Shown here piece by piece: positions 1 through 6,215 of a stretch of DNA of 7,379 bases (its first letter is position 1; every line of letters begins with the position of its first letter). Both the position numbers and the translations under genes were made by a program. The DNA comes from NaphS2 sp964588535 (GTDB lineage: Bacteria > Desulfobacterota > DSM-4660 > Desulfatiglandales > Desulfatiglandaceae): positions 1-7,379 of the forward strand of contig CAZPQA010000135.1 in assembly GCA_964588535.1 (NCBI GenBank), read 5' to 3'. The notes under the pieces were generated by a model that did no database searches, was not told the origin of the DNA, and worked only from the letters and a program-made list of their open reading frames with translations.

Positions 1-232
1 TACAGAGATTTTCCCAGTTGCTGCCGTCGGCGGGGTTGTTTTCGTGATCGTGGTCTTTATGGTGAACCGTCAATTCATGCACATTCCGGTTCGTGAACTC
101 CCTGGCGCAACGGGCGCATACCCAAGGGTGAATCTTTAGAGATTGTTCCCGGTAGCCTTTTTCTTTCTGGCCCTGATTTTGACGGGAGCGGGCCAGAAAC
201 TCATCGACCTTGTCGGCTTTGCTTTTTCCCAT
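1..232 (-). CDS. yajD: YajD-family HNH nuclease (partial, C-terminus off the left edge)
   Basis: The 77 visible codons start at ATG 232-230, after a GGGAGG Shine-Dalgarno at 246-241 with 8-nt spacing. The product resembles E. coli YajD, a small HNH protein of about 115 residues. Visible matches are the GYREQSLKIHPWVCARC stretch, in which a CxxC pair would bind zinc, then ELTVHHKDHDHENNP, holding the HNH histidines, then DGSNWENLC, where the last Cys would begin the second zinc pair. The window ends there, so the second CxxC half and the last helix are not seen. The N-terminus is lysine- and glutamine-rich and longer than in E. coli. The gene follows yedF by 32 nt on the same strand and is probably co-transcribed. 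The family's biological role is poorly defined; nuclease activity is inferred from the HNH motif only. Confidence 0.88.
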   Translation of the reverse strand, partial: MGKSKADKVDEFLARSRQNQGQKEKGYREQSLKIHPWVCARCAREFTNRNVHELTVHHKDHDHENNPADGSNWENLC

Positions 233-264
233 GGATTTTTCCTCCCGCAGGTGAAGGGAAAAAA

Positions 265-870
265 TCAGATATTGACCACCTTGTCAGCCAACTGCATGGC
301 CGTTACGATGTCTAACATATTCGTGGTCTCTCCCACCATCTTTTTTTCAAGGAGATTAAAATGGGTGAGGCACGTGCCGCAAACCAGAATGTAAACACCG
401 CTTTTTTCAAGCTCCTCCAGCACCGGCAGCACTTCCGAATCCGAAGTGGTCATCTTGACGCCGTTGTTGACAAAAACCAACCGCCACAGCTCATCTCCCA
501 TCTCTTTTACGGTCTTCAAAAAACTAACCATCAGTTTTAAGCCCAACGCATCATCCCCGTGTCCCATTCGATCGGATCCCACCATGACCATAATTTTCTG
601 CTTCAATTCTTCCGATTCAATGGTTTTTTCGGGTTCCACCGCTGGTTCGGCGCCTTCTCCAGCATGGCCCGTCACATGGAAGTCGGTCCCTTCTTCACTG
701 GCGGACACATTAAAACCCTGATACTCCATAAACCGTGTAACGTTCTGCCTTGCCGCTTCATTGTCCACAATGACGATCAGGTTTTCAGGTTTTTCCTGCT
801 CAATTAATTCCTTGGTTTTCAGTACCGGGGCAGGGCATGCCAAACCACGGCAATCGATTTTTGTGCTCAT
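265..870 (-). CDS. yedF: Selenium metabolism protein YedF (TusA-like domain plus DsrE-like domain)
   Basis: This 201-residue protein has two parts. Residues 1-70 form a TusA/SirA-like fold with the CPxP motif (Cys12-Pro-Ala-Pro) after an IDCRGLA start; Cys12 is the expected sulfur or selenium carrier. After an acidic linker (about 72-90), residues 92-201 form a DsrE/F-like domain with MVGSDRMGHGDDALG and a CGTCL motif (Cys164, Cys167). This architecture and the position directly after selD match the family called sulfurtransferase-like selenium metabolism protein YedF. A role in handling selenium for SelD is inferred from family context; the biochemical activity is not settled. The ATG at 870 follows AAGGAG with about 7-nt spacing. 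The stop is TGA at 267-265. The gene lies 41 nt after selD and 32 nt before the yajD-like gene, so the three probably form one operon. Confidence 0.93.
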   Translation of the reverse strand: MSTKIDCRGLACPAPVLKTKELIEQEKPENLIVIVDNEAARQNVTRFMEYQGFNVSASEEGTDFHVTGHAGEGAEPAVEPEKTIESEELKQKIMVMVGSDRMGHGDDALGLKLMVSFLKTVKEMGDELWRLVFVNNGVKMTTSDSEVLPVLEELEKSGVYILVCGTCLTHFNLLEKKMVGETTNMLDIVTAMQLADKVVNI

Positions 871-886
871 TCAATTCTCCTTTAAA

Positions 887-911
887 GGGCAGGCACGAGG
901 CCTGCCCCTAC
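887..911. repeat. REP-like palindrome with GTAG head, between selD and yedF
   Basis: A perfect 8-bp inverted repeat, GGGCAGGC (887-894) and GCCTGCCC (900-907), encloses a 5-nt loop. Read on the minus strand it is preceded by GTAG (911-908), the head motif typical of REP elements. It starts one base after the selD stop codon and ends before the yedF ribosome site, so the selD-yedF transcript would carry this hairpin. No U-tract follows it, so it is not an obvious intrinsic terminator. It is nearly identical (2 mismatches over 24 nt) to the reverse complement of the palindrome at 2091-2114. Confidence 0.7.
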
Positions 912-1961
912 CTATTGAACAAAAATCCTTTCTTCGGATGTGGATATCACGTCCCCGATGATCACGGCATCATGAACACCCCCGGTCTTCAATTCCCTCA
1001 GCAGATCGGCGGAATCCTCTTCAGACACGCTGATGAGAAGCCCCCCGGATGTCTGAGGATCGAACAGAAGGTCCTGAAGAAAGCGATCCACCGAAAGGCC
1101 AAACTCCGTCATGCCAGCGCGAAATTCCCGGTTTCGATAGGCCCCCGCCGGAATAAATCCCATCTGCGCATATTCCCGGGCTTCCGGAATAATGGGGATT
1201 TGATCGCTTTGTAGCCGTACGCCGCATCCCGAATCCAGAACCATCTCCGCCAGGTGCCCCAAAAGGCCAAAACCCGTGATATCGGTGCAGGCATGTACCC
1301 TATAACGACTCATGATCTCCGCCGGTATTTGATTCAATCGGGCCATGAGGTGCGCAACCGATTCAGCAACCTCCGGTGAAGCAATCCCCCCTTTAATGGC
1401 CGTGTTCACAATGCCGGTTCCCAGGGGTTTGGTCAAAATCAACTGGTCGCCGCCTTTGAGATTTGTTTTGGTCAGAATGCGTTTCGGATGGATAAAACCG
1501 GTAACGCTCAATCCGTATTTCAGTTCCGGATCCTCCACGCTGTGACCGCCCACCAGGACCACGCCAGCCTCTTTCATCTTGTCAAGGCCCCCCTGAAGAA
1601 TCTCCCGAAGGATTGACATATCCATCAGTTCCAGGGGGAATCCCACCAGATTCATGGCGGTCTTGGGAACACCCCCCATGGCGTAGACATCGCTTAAGGC
1701 ATTGGCCGCCGCAATCTGTCCGAACCAATAGGGATCATCCACAATGGGGGTAAAAAAATCCACGGTCTGGATCAGGGCCAGATCATCATTCACCCGGTAA
1801 ACACCGGCGTCATCCGCCCGGTCGAGGCCTACGATTACATTTTCATCCGTCGGAAATTCCATTCCACAAAGCGCCCGATCCAGGTCCCCTGGCGGCAGTT
1901 TGGACGCTCAGCCGGAACCTTTAACGGTTTGCGTGAGACGGATTTCTTTTTTTCCGGTCAA
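912..1961 (-). CDS. selD: Selenide, water dikinase (selenophosphate synthase), selenocysteine-containing
   Basis: SelD makes selenophosphate from selenide and ATP, the selenium donor for selenocysteine-tRNA and selenouridine synthesis. The full product is 349 residues (E. coli SelD has 347) if TGA at 1910-1908 is read as selenocysteine (residue 18). The chosen start is TTG 1961-1959, with AAGGAG at 1974-1969 and 7-nt spacing. The N-terminus then reads IRLTQTVKGSG-Sec-ASK, which aligns with E. coli IRLTQYSHGAG-Cys17-GCK; Lys21 matches catalytic Lys20. Metal and ATP ligands Asp51, Asp68 (TVDFFTP), Asn87 and Asp91 (ANALSDVYAMGG) and Asp227 (CTDITGFGLLGHL) fall at E. coli numbers. VGGHS and DPQTSGGLL are also present. 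Translation from the first ATG after the TGA (1862) would give 316 residues without the active site. The stop is TAG at 914-912. The gene heads an operon with yedF. Confidence 0.95.
1875..1895 (-). promoter_or_regulatory. Bacterial SECIS-like hairpin for SelD UGA recoding
   Basis: Twelve nucleotides after the UGA, the mRNA can fold into an outer CCG/CGG helix and a perfect inner CCAGG/CCUGG helix. The loop is GGA (1887-1885), and an AU bulge (1879-1878) lies on the 3' side. The loop lies about 20 nt after the UGA and starts with G residues, both as expected for SelB-binding bSECIS elements. The fold was found by eye, not by energy calculation. Confidence 0.72.
1908..1910 (-). other. In-frame UGA read as selenocysteine (SelD residue 18)
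   Basis: The minus-strand codon is TGA. The frame stays open on both sides, and both flanks match SelD: VKGSG before it, ASKLPPGDLDRAL after it. The position is that of E. coli Cys17, which is Sec in known selenoprotein SelDs. Recoding rather than termination or a pseudogene is supported by the intact downstream frame, a Shine-Dalgarno upstream of the TTG start, and a hairpin just downstream. Confidence 0.93.
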
Positions 1962-1968
1962 TGGCTTT

Positions 1969-1974
1969 CTCCTT
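1969..1974 (-). promoter_or_regulatory. Shine-Dalgarno that fixes the selD TTG start
   Basis: AAGGAG lies 7 nt upstream of TTG 1961-1959. It supports initiation upstream of the in-frame UGA, rather than at the ATG at 1862. Confidence 0.8.
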
Positions 1975-2041
1975 GAGATTTATCACCGTAGAACAGCTCA
2001 TCGATTAATGGACCATTTTCGAAAAGCCTCCAGGCGATTCA

Positions 2042-2068
2042 GGGCGCCCACAAGGGGCACACCCCTAC
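2042..2068 (-). repeat. REP-like imperfect palindrome, copy A of a head-to-head pair
   Basis: Read on the minus strand it begins GTAG (2068-2065) and continues as a GC-rich imperfect palindrome. GGGC (2042-2045) can pair with GCCC, and GCCC (2046-2049) with GGGC-like bases, around a TTGTG segment. GTAG followed by an imperfect palindrome is the usual form of REP elements. Copy B lies 22 nt to the right in the opposite orientation. Confidence 0.55.
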
Positions 2069-2090
2069 AATCCTGGACCAAACCTCTTGC

Positions 2091-2114
2091 AGGGGCAGGC
2101 CTTGTGTCTGCCCT
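2091..2114 (+). repeat. REP-like palindrome, copy B of a head-to-head pair
   Basis: The sequence starts AGGGGCAGGC and ends in CTGCCCT around a TTGTG core. GGGCAG (2093-2098) pairs with CTGCCC (2108-2113). The head here is GCAG (2089-2092) rather than GTAG. With copy A (2042-2068) it forms an inverted pair of the REPIN/BIME kind between the histidine kinase gene and selD. It matches the 887-911 palindrome (reverse complement) with two mismatches over 24 nt. Confidence 0.6.
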
Positions 2115-2204
2115 GATACGAATTTAAAGCTAACCCCCGGTTGCTTATTTTTCAATCTGGAAATTCCGATATTAAAATTGATCCCATAAGGGAAATCCGA
2201 TCCG

Positions 2205-2238
2205 GCCGTCGTAGCCTCGCTACTTTGGCGGAGACGGC
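2205..2238. repeat. Nested inverted repeat over the 3' end of the kinase gene
   Basis: GCCGTC (2205-2210) and GACGGC (2233-2238) enclose a second hairpin, GTAGC-CTC-GCTAC (2211-2223). The kinase stop codon (2222-2220) lies inside it, and the last residues of the kinase (EPSPPK) are encoded by the element. No T-run follows on the minus strand, so a classical intrinsic terminator is not supported; it may be another REP-like element or a weak transcript-end hairpin. Confidence 0.5.
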
Positions 2239-3875
2239 TCAGATGGAAATCGTCCGTCGGGAGCGAGCTCCGGCCCGCCGTGAATCAACACGTCATCATG
2301 GTCAACGGGGAATTCCGCTGTAATGTCCATGCCATTATCGTGCTTGAACCAGACTTCGCCTTTAAGCTGTTTTCGGATCAGGTTGCGAATCAGTTTTAAA
2401 CCCAGTGTCTCGGTGCCCTCAATATCCACATTTTCAGGAATTCCGGTCCCATTGTCGCGTACGCGCAAATGAATCCGTTTTCCATCTATTTCCGACATGG
2501 AGATGAGACATTCCCCTGTCGTGTCTTCAGGATAAGCGTGCTTGTAGACATTTGACAGCAATTCGTTTAACACCAGTGCACAGGGAATGGCCTGGGTGAC
2601 GGACAGAAAAACATGGGAACACTCAATTTTGGGACGAACCCTTCGATAGCTGTTGGTGTAAATCTGGCCAATGGAACCCAGCAGCCTTCGGATGTGGACC
2701 GCCATATCGATTCGGGTGAAAGACGCGCTGCGGTACAATTGAGAATGCACCAGGCTCATGGCGTAAATCTTTGACCGGGCATCGGCCAGTACCATCTTTG
2801 CCTCTTCACTCAGTGTCCTTCGGCGGGTCAGGTCCATCAAACTGGAAATCACCTGCAAGTTGTTCTTCACACGATGGTGGATTTCGCCCAGCAGCAGGAC
2901 TTTTTCATCCAGGGAAACCTGAATTTTTTTCTCCGCCACCACCCGCTCGGCGATTTCTTCCATGAGCCTTTGATTGGTCTCACGCAATTCCCGTGTTCTC
3001 TCTCGAATCCGCTTCTCCAGATTCTCTCGATGTTTCTGAAGGGTTTTTTCCACATCCTTTCGGATCCCGATCTCATTTTCCAGCTTCAAATTGGCCTGGG
3101 TTACACGCTCGGCCAGGCGAAGCGCTTCCCGGGCGGATTCTTCCGAACTTTTCCCGGCTTGCAAAAGCGAGGCATTCTGTTTCTCGATCTGGTGCAGCAT
3201 TTCGTTGAAGGCCTCCACCAGAAAACCGATTTCATCATTGCCGTGTTTGCGTGCCCTCACGGTGTAGTCTTTTTCTTTTGAAACCGATCTGGATAAAGAC
3301 GCCAACTCTGTAATGGGGGCCGCAATGGTTTTCTGAAGCCTCATGGAGATCAGAAAAAAAACGAGAATAGAAAATAGAAGCGCCAGGAACGCAATAAAAA
3401 AATGGTTTTTTCTGTGCTCGACCATCTGGCGCATATCCGATTGTATATAAACGGTTCCGATTCGTTTGTCTTCCGTGCGCACTTCTCTGTTCAGATGCAA
3501 CATCTGGTTTTTGAAAGTGGCCGCGTTTTTTTGACCCGCTGGCGGCATTTCCGGTGCAGCAAACCCTTCTCGAACATAACGGGCCAGAGGGGCCCCTTTG
3601 GCCGTCAAAATCCACCCGGAAACAATGGACGGCTTTGTCTTGAGGAAAGCAAGGGTCTCCTGGGCATCTGCCGCATCGTTAAACAAGAGGGCAGCCGTAC
3701 AATTGTAGGCGAGGATGTCTGCAATGGTGGCTGTCTGCGCTTCCATTGTTCGACGAATTTCCCATCGGTCATAAACCATAAAACCTGCGAAACCCATCAG
3801 GAGGGCCGCGATATTCACGGTCATGATGACCAAAAGGAATTTTTGTTTGATGGGTCTATCTTTGAAAAGCATCAT
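2220..3875 (-). CDS. Membrane histidine kinase: CHASE8-like sensor, HAMP, coiled coil, HisKA_2, HATPase_c
   Basis: This 551-residue inner-membrane sensor kinase has a short cytoplasmic start, TM1 (about 13-35), a periplasmic domain (about 36-157) and TM2 (about 158-178). A HAMP domain follows (about 178-232), then a long charged coiled coil (about 233-322), a HisKA_2 dimerisation domain and an ATPase domain. The periplasmic segment ILAYNCTAALLFNDAADAQE followed by ETLAFLKTKPSIVSGWI resembles the CHASE8 domain of YfiN. The phospho-acceptor motif is EIHHRVKNNLQ, with His334 the likely site. The N box is LNELLSNVYKHAYP (Asn442), G1 is DNGTGI (474-479) and G2 is TLGLKLIRNLI. The start is ATG 3875, with a second ATG just after it; the Shine-Dalgarno is weak (GAAGGG about 14 nt upstream). 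The gene begins 18 nt after the yfiR-like gene ends. No response regulator is visible, so the output is unknown. A tail of about 25 residues after the ATPase domain ends inside an inverted repeat. Confidence 0.92.
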   Translation of the reverse strand: MMLFKDRPIKQKFLLVIMTVNIAALLMGFAGFMVYDRWEIRRTMEAQTATIADILAYNCTAALLFNDAADAQETLAFLKTKPSIVSGWILTAKGAPLARYVREGFAAPEMPPAGQKNAATFKNQMLHLNREVRTEDKRIGTVYIQSDMRQMVEHRKNHFFIAFLALLFSILVFFLISMRLQKTIAAPITELASLSRSVSKEKDYTVRARKHGNDEIGFLVEAFNEMLHQIEKQNASLLQAGKSSEESAREALRLAERVTQANLKLENEIGIRKDVEKTLQKHRENLEKRIRERTRELRETNQRLMEEIAERVVAEKKIQVSLDEKVLLLGEIHHRVKNNLQVISSLMDLTRRRTLSEEAKMVLADARSKIYAMSLVHSQLYRSASFTRIDMAVHIRRLLGSIGQIYTNSYRRVRPKIECSHVFLSVTQAIPCALVLNELLSNVYKHAYPEDTTGECLISMSEIDGKRIHLRVRDNGTGIPENVDIEGTETLGLKLIRNLIRKQLKGEVWFKHDNGMDITAEFPVDHDDVLIHGGPELAPDGRFPSEPSPPK

Positions 3876-3893
3876 AATGGTTTTAATGGCCCT

Positions 3894-4499
3894 TCATGGC
3901 ATTTTGAGGTTTACAGGTTTTGAGCCATATACAATATCGGACATTCTGAGCAGTCTCGATCTGATTTTCAGACGGGATTTACGAACAGCAGAGAGATTGA
4001 TAATAAATCTTTTCTGTTTCTTTCCCTCTTTCCGTAAGCCACCCGGGTCTTTAAAAAAAACCATTCCCCCCAAACGGATAAATCCTGCTTTGTCACTGAC
4101 CGTCAGGATAGGTTTACCATTAATTTTCTTGAGAAGTTCCCTCACGGCTTGGGTTTCTGTATCGCCCACAAAAAGAACCTGGCAGCAATCATCCATATCC
4201 TCGGGGCTGGTCAGTGAAAAAACCACCAGTTTTTTTCCTTTGATCGTTTTGCCCGACATGGGCTTCAGTGCTTCATAAACCTGAGGGGCACCATACGTAG
4301 CCAACTTGATGGTATCTGAAGCGGTATTTTCCGGCCAGTCCACAAAAAGGAGAAAGTTATAGAGATACAGCGCTGTGATCTTCTCTTTCGGAGCATTTTT
4401 GGGGTCAGCGGAAAGAGACAGCCGCGGCATGGTGATCCATGGCAGGATCAAAATGAGGCAGAAAAGCAGTCTTACAATTTTCCGGTTGGCTGTGTTCAT
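3894..4499 (-). CDS. YfiR-family periplasmic protein (DUF4154)
   Basis: From ATG 4499 the product has 201 residues, with a signal peptide (basic MNTANRK, a hydrophobic stretch about 9-24, cleavage near LSLSADP about 28-32). The mature part has the YfiR hallmarks: ITALYLYNFLLFVDWP (41-56), KTIKGKKLVV, CCQVLFVG (105-112), KPILTVSD (129-136), GFIRLGGMVFF (139-149), FIINLSAV (165-172) and LRMSDIV. In Pseudomonas, YfiR is a periplasmic repressor of the CHASE8 diguanylate cyclase YfiN. Here the next gene, 18 nt downstream, encodes a CHASE8-like histidine kinase, so a partnership is inferred. The only cysteines are 14, 105 and 106, so the second disulfide described for P. aeruginosa YfiR cannot form. 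A TTG at 4508 would add three residues; ATG is preferred by codon, though neither start has a strong Shine-Dalgarno. The gene lies 20 nt after the binding-protein gene. Confidence 0.88.
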   Translation of the reverse strand: MNTANRKIVRLLFCLILILPWITMPRLSLSADPKNAPKEKITALYLYNFLLFVDWPENTASDTIKLATYGAPQVYEALKPMSGKTIKGKKLVVFSLTSPEDMDDCCQVLFVGDTETQAVRELLKKINGKPILTVSDKAGFIRLGGMVFFKDPGGLRKEGKKQKRFIINLSAVRKSRLKIRSRLLRMSDIVYGSKPVNLKMP

Positions 4500-4519
4500 G
4501 ACACTCAAAGGGCTCTGAA

Positions 4520-6043
4520 TTAAGGCCAGCTGGCCAGGAAATATCGATCAATTTCATCCATTGCCGGTTGAAACTGAAGGTCTTTGTGCATGGCGCAAAT
4601 GATTTCAACAGAACAGATGGGCACCCAGAACGCCTCCTCCGAAATACGTTTTTGAGCCTTGGACAGGAGTTTTTCCCTTTCTTCCGGATCCGGGGAGCCG
4701 TTTGCCTGTTCCAGAAGGCGGTTGATTTCGGGCGTTGTTCCATAACAGGCACGGGAATCGCCCATAAAAAAATGGTTCAACAGCGCACCGGCATCGAAAA
4801 TGGAATAACTGCCCCAGGTCAGGAAAACGAGGGGGGTTTTCCCCTTTAGAAACTTTTCATAGAGCTGGTCCCATTTTCCCATCATCCATTTGGGCTTTGC
4901 CCGGATTCCCACGGCTTTGAGGTCCTCTAAAATGCTTTCGGCCGCACTTTCGTTATTAATGGCATAGTAATCGGTATCAAAACCGGTTGGGTAACCGGCT
5001 TCTGCCAGCAGCTGCCTGGCCCTGGCAGGGTCATAGGGATAGCGGGTCACACGGTTTTCGTAACCGAAATGCAGAGGGCTCACCACACTGTGGGATGAAA
5101 CGGCAAACCCGTTGAAGGCCTCTCTGACAATTTTTTCCCGATCGATGGCGTGATTCACCGCCTGGCGCACTTTTTTGTCCTTAAACGGGGTTGCGCCGCT
5201 TCGGCCTTGCGCATCCATCACCAGAAAATAGACCCGCAGGATATCGGTGCTGACAATCTTCACTTGATCGGCCTGTTTCAAAAACGGCACCTGTTCGGGG
5301 TTGACGCAACCGGAACGCATGAGGTCCACCTCTCCTGCAATCAGGGCTTCCATCTGCGGAATCGTTTCTTTGGTGATACGGATTTTCAGTTTCGGTATTT
5401 TTGCTATTCCCTTGGGCCCCCCGAAGTACCGGTAGTTTCTTTCAAAGTTCATTTCTGTAAAACCCTCATTTGAAACGAAGCGGTACGGACCGGTTCCCAC
5501 AGGATGCCGGCCGAAACCCTTCTTTCCCACTTTCTGATAGTATCCCGGCGGGTAGATAAACAGAACATTGGCAAGTAGCTGAGAAAGCGTCGGGATTGGT
5601 TTGACCACTTCAATCCGAACCCGATGATCGTCCAGTACAACCACATCTTTTATGCCCATGAGATATCGTGAAACCCGGGACCCGGATTTTTTGAGAAGAT
5701 CCAGAGAAAACTTTACGGCCGCCCCATTGAAGGGTTCCCCATTGTGGAACCTGACCCCTTTGCGAAGTGTCAGTTCCATATCACCATTGCCCAGGATCCT
5801 GTACGACTCAGCCAGGCCGGGTACGATTTCTCCGGTCACCGGATCCCTGTAAAGCAGGGCGTCTCCCCAGTTGTGGTAGAGGGTCAATACTTGACGGGTA
5901 TTGCTGACGGCAGGGTCCAGGCTTTTCGGTTGGGCTTTACCCAGACAGACCGTAAGGGTATCTTTCTGGGTCTCTGAAAACACCTCCCCCGTAATATTCA
6001 GGCAGGAAAGAACAATGCAAAGGATCAAGAAGAATCTTTTCAT
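4520..6043 (-). CDS. Family 5 (dipeptide/oligopeptide-type) periplasmic solute-binding protein
   Basis: The product has 507 residues. A signal peptide lies at about 1-23 (MKRFFLILCIVLSCLNITG, cleavage likely after VFS); VLSC at 11-14 is a weak lipobox, so lipid anchoring is possible. The mature protein is a cluster C/SBP_bac_5 protein of the DppA/OppA type. It shows SLDPA (41-45), IVPGLAESY (73-81), LRKGVRFHNGEPFN (93-106), HPVGTGPYRFV (180-190), KVRQAVNHAIDREKIV (291-306) and YDPARARQLLAEAGYP (337-352). The ligand cannot be deduced; the family binds peptides, nickel chelates, sugars and others. Start ATG 6043-6041 has TGAGGAA at 6057-6051; a TTG at 6058 lies inside that ribosome site and is rejected. 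No permease or ATPase gene is adjacent. The next genes are a yfiR-like gene and a histidine kinase gene, which suggests a sensing role rather than, or besides, uptake. Confidence 0.92.
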   Translation of the reverse strand: MKRFFLILCIVLSCLNITGEVFSETQKDTLTVCLGKAQPKSLDPAVSNTRQVLTLYHNWGDALLYRDPVTGEIVPGLAESYRILGNGDMELTLRKGVRFHNGEPFNGAAVKFSLDLLKKSGSRVSRYLMGIKDVVVLDDHRVRIEVVKPIPTLSQLLANVLFIYPPGYYQKVGKKGFGRHPVGTGPYRFVSNEGFTEMNFERNYRYFGGPKGIAKIPKLKIRITKETIPQMEALIAGEVDLMRSGCVNPEQVPFLKQADQVKIVSTDILRVYFLVMDAQGRSGATPFKDKKVRQAVNHAIDREKIVREAFNGFAVSSHSVVSPLHFGYENRVTRYPYDPARARQLLAEAGYPTGFDTDYYAINNESAAESILEDLKAVGIRAKPKWMMGKWDQLYEKFLKGKTPLVFLTWGSYSIFDAGALLNHFFMGDSRACYGTTPEINRLLEQANGSPDPEEREKLLSKAQKRISEEAFWVPICSVEIICAMHKDLQFQPAMDEIDRYFLASWP

Positions 6044-6215
6044 TATATAATTCCTCAAACAACGTTTTATATATGAATTTCGCTTACGAATGAAGGATCA
6101 TTTGCCATCAAATCTAGCACCCGGGAGAAGAATTGTAAAGCAGGGCGCATGAATTCCGTTTGAACGCCCCCAAATCTAACCTCCTGGTCTTGCCATTGAG
6201 GGTGTTTCATTTTTC
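6044..6215. other. Left half of the divergent intergenic region, no gene seen
   Basis: This stretch separates the leftward binding-protein gene from the rightward oxidase gene. Near the leftward gene it is AT-rich: TATATAAA-like bases around 6066-6074 on the minus strand could be a -10, but no matching -35 is evident. TTCG-CTTA-CGAA (6079-6090) is a small palindrome. GGGCG (about 6146) and CGCCC (about 6163) could pair across a loop of about 17 nt. None of these is strong, and no small ORF with a ribosome site is seen. Confidence 0.5.

Noticed and set aside
912..1862. SelD called from ATG 1862 as a 316-residue protein
   Set aside because: It lacks the catalytic Sec/Lys segment, has no ribosome site, and the upstream frame through the UGA clearly continues SelD homology.
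2014..2028. TTTTCGAAAA palindrome as an operator for selD
   Set aside because: It is a short AT-rich 10-bp palindrome with no promoter elements near it; chance is likely.
2159..2201. Imperfect direct repeat GGAAATTCCGAT / GGAAATCCGAT, 32 nt apart
   Set aside because: There are only two short copies with an indel, which could arise by chance or belong to the neighbouring repeat cluster.
1962..2219. Possible tRNA-Sec (selC) or riboswitch upstream of selD
   Set aside because: No cloverleaf with a long variable arm, and no known riboswitch core, could be seen; the structured parts are explained by the two REP-like palindromes. No convincing selD promoter was found either.
2205..2238. Intrinsic terminator after the kinase gene
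   Set aside because: A stem exists but no T-run follows it on the minus strand.
2874..3281. Plus-strand open frames opposite the kinase coiled coil and HisKA_2 region
   Set aside because: They are antisense to well-supported kinase domains, and nothing in them is recognisable.
4520..6058. Binding protein starting at TTG 6058
   Set aside because: That TTG lies within the TGAGGAA ribosome site of ATG 6043, and the signal peptide begins naturally at MKRFF.
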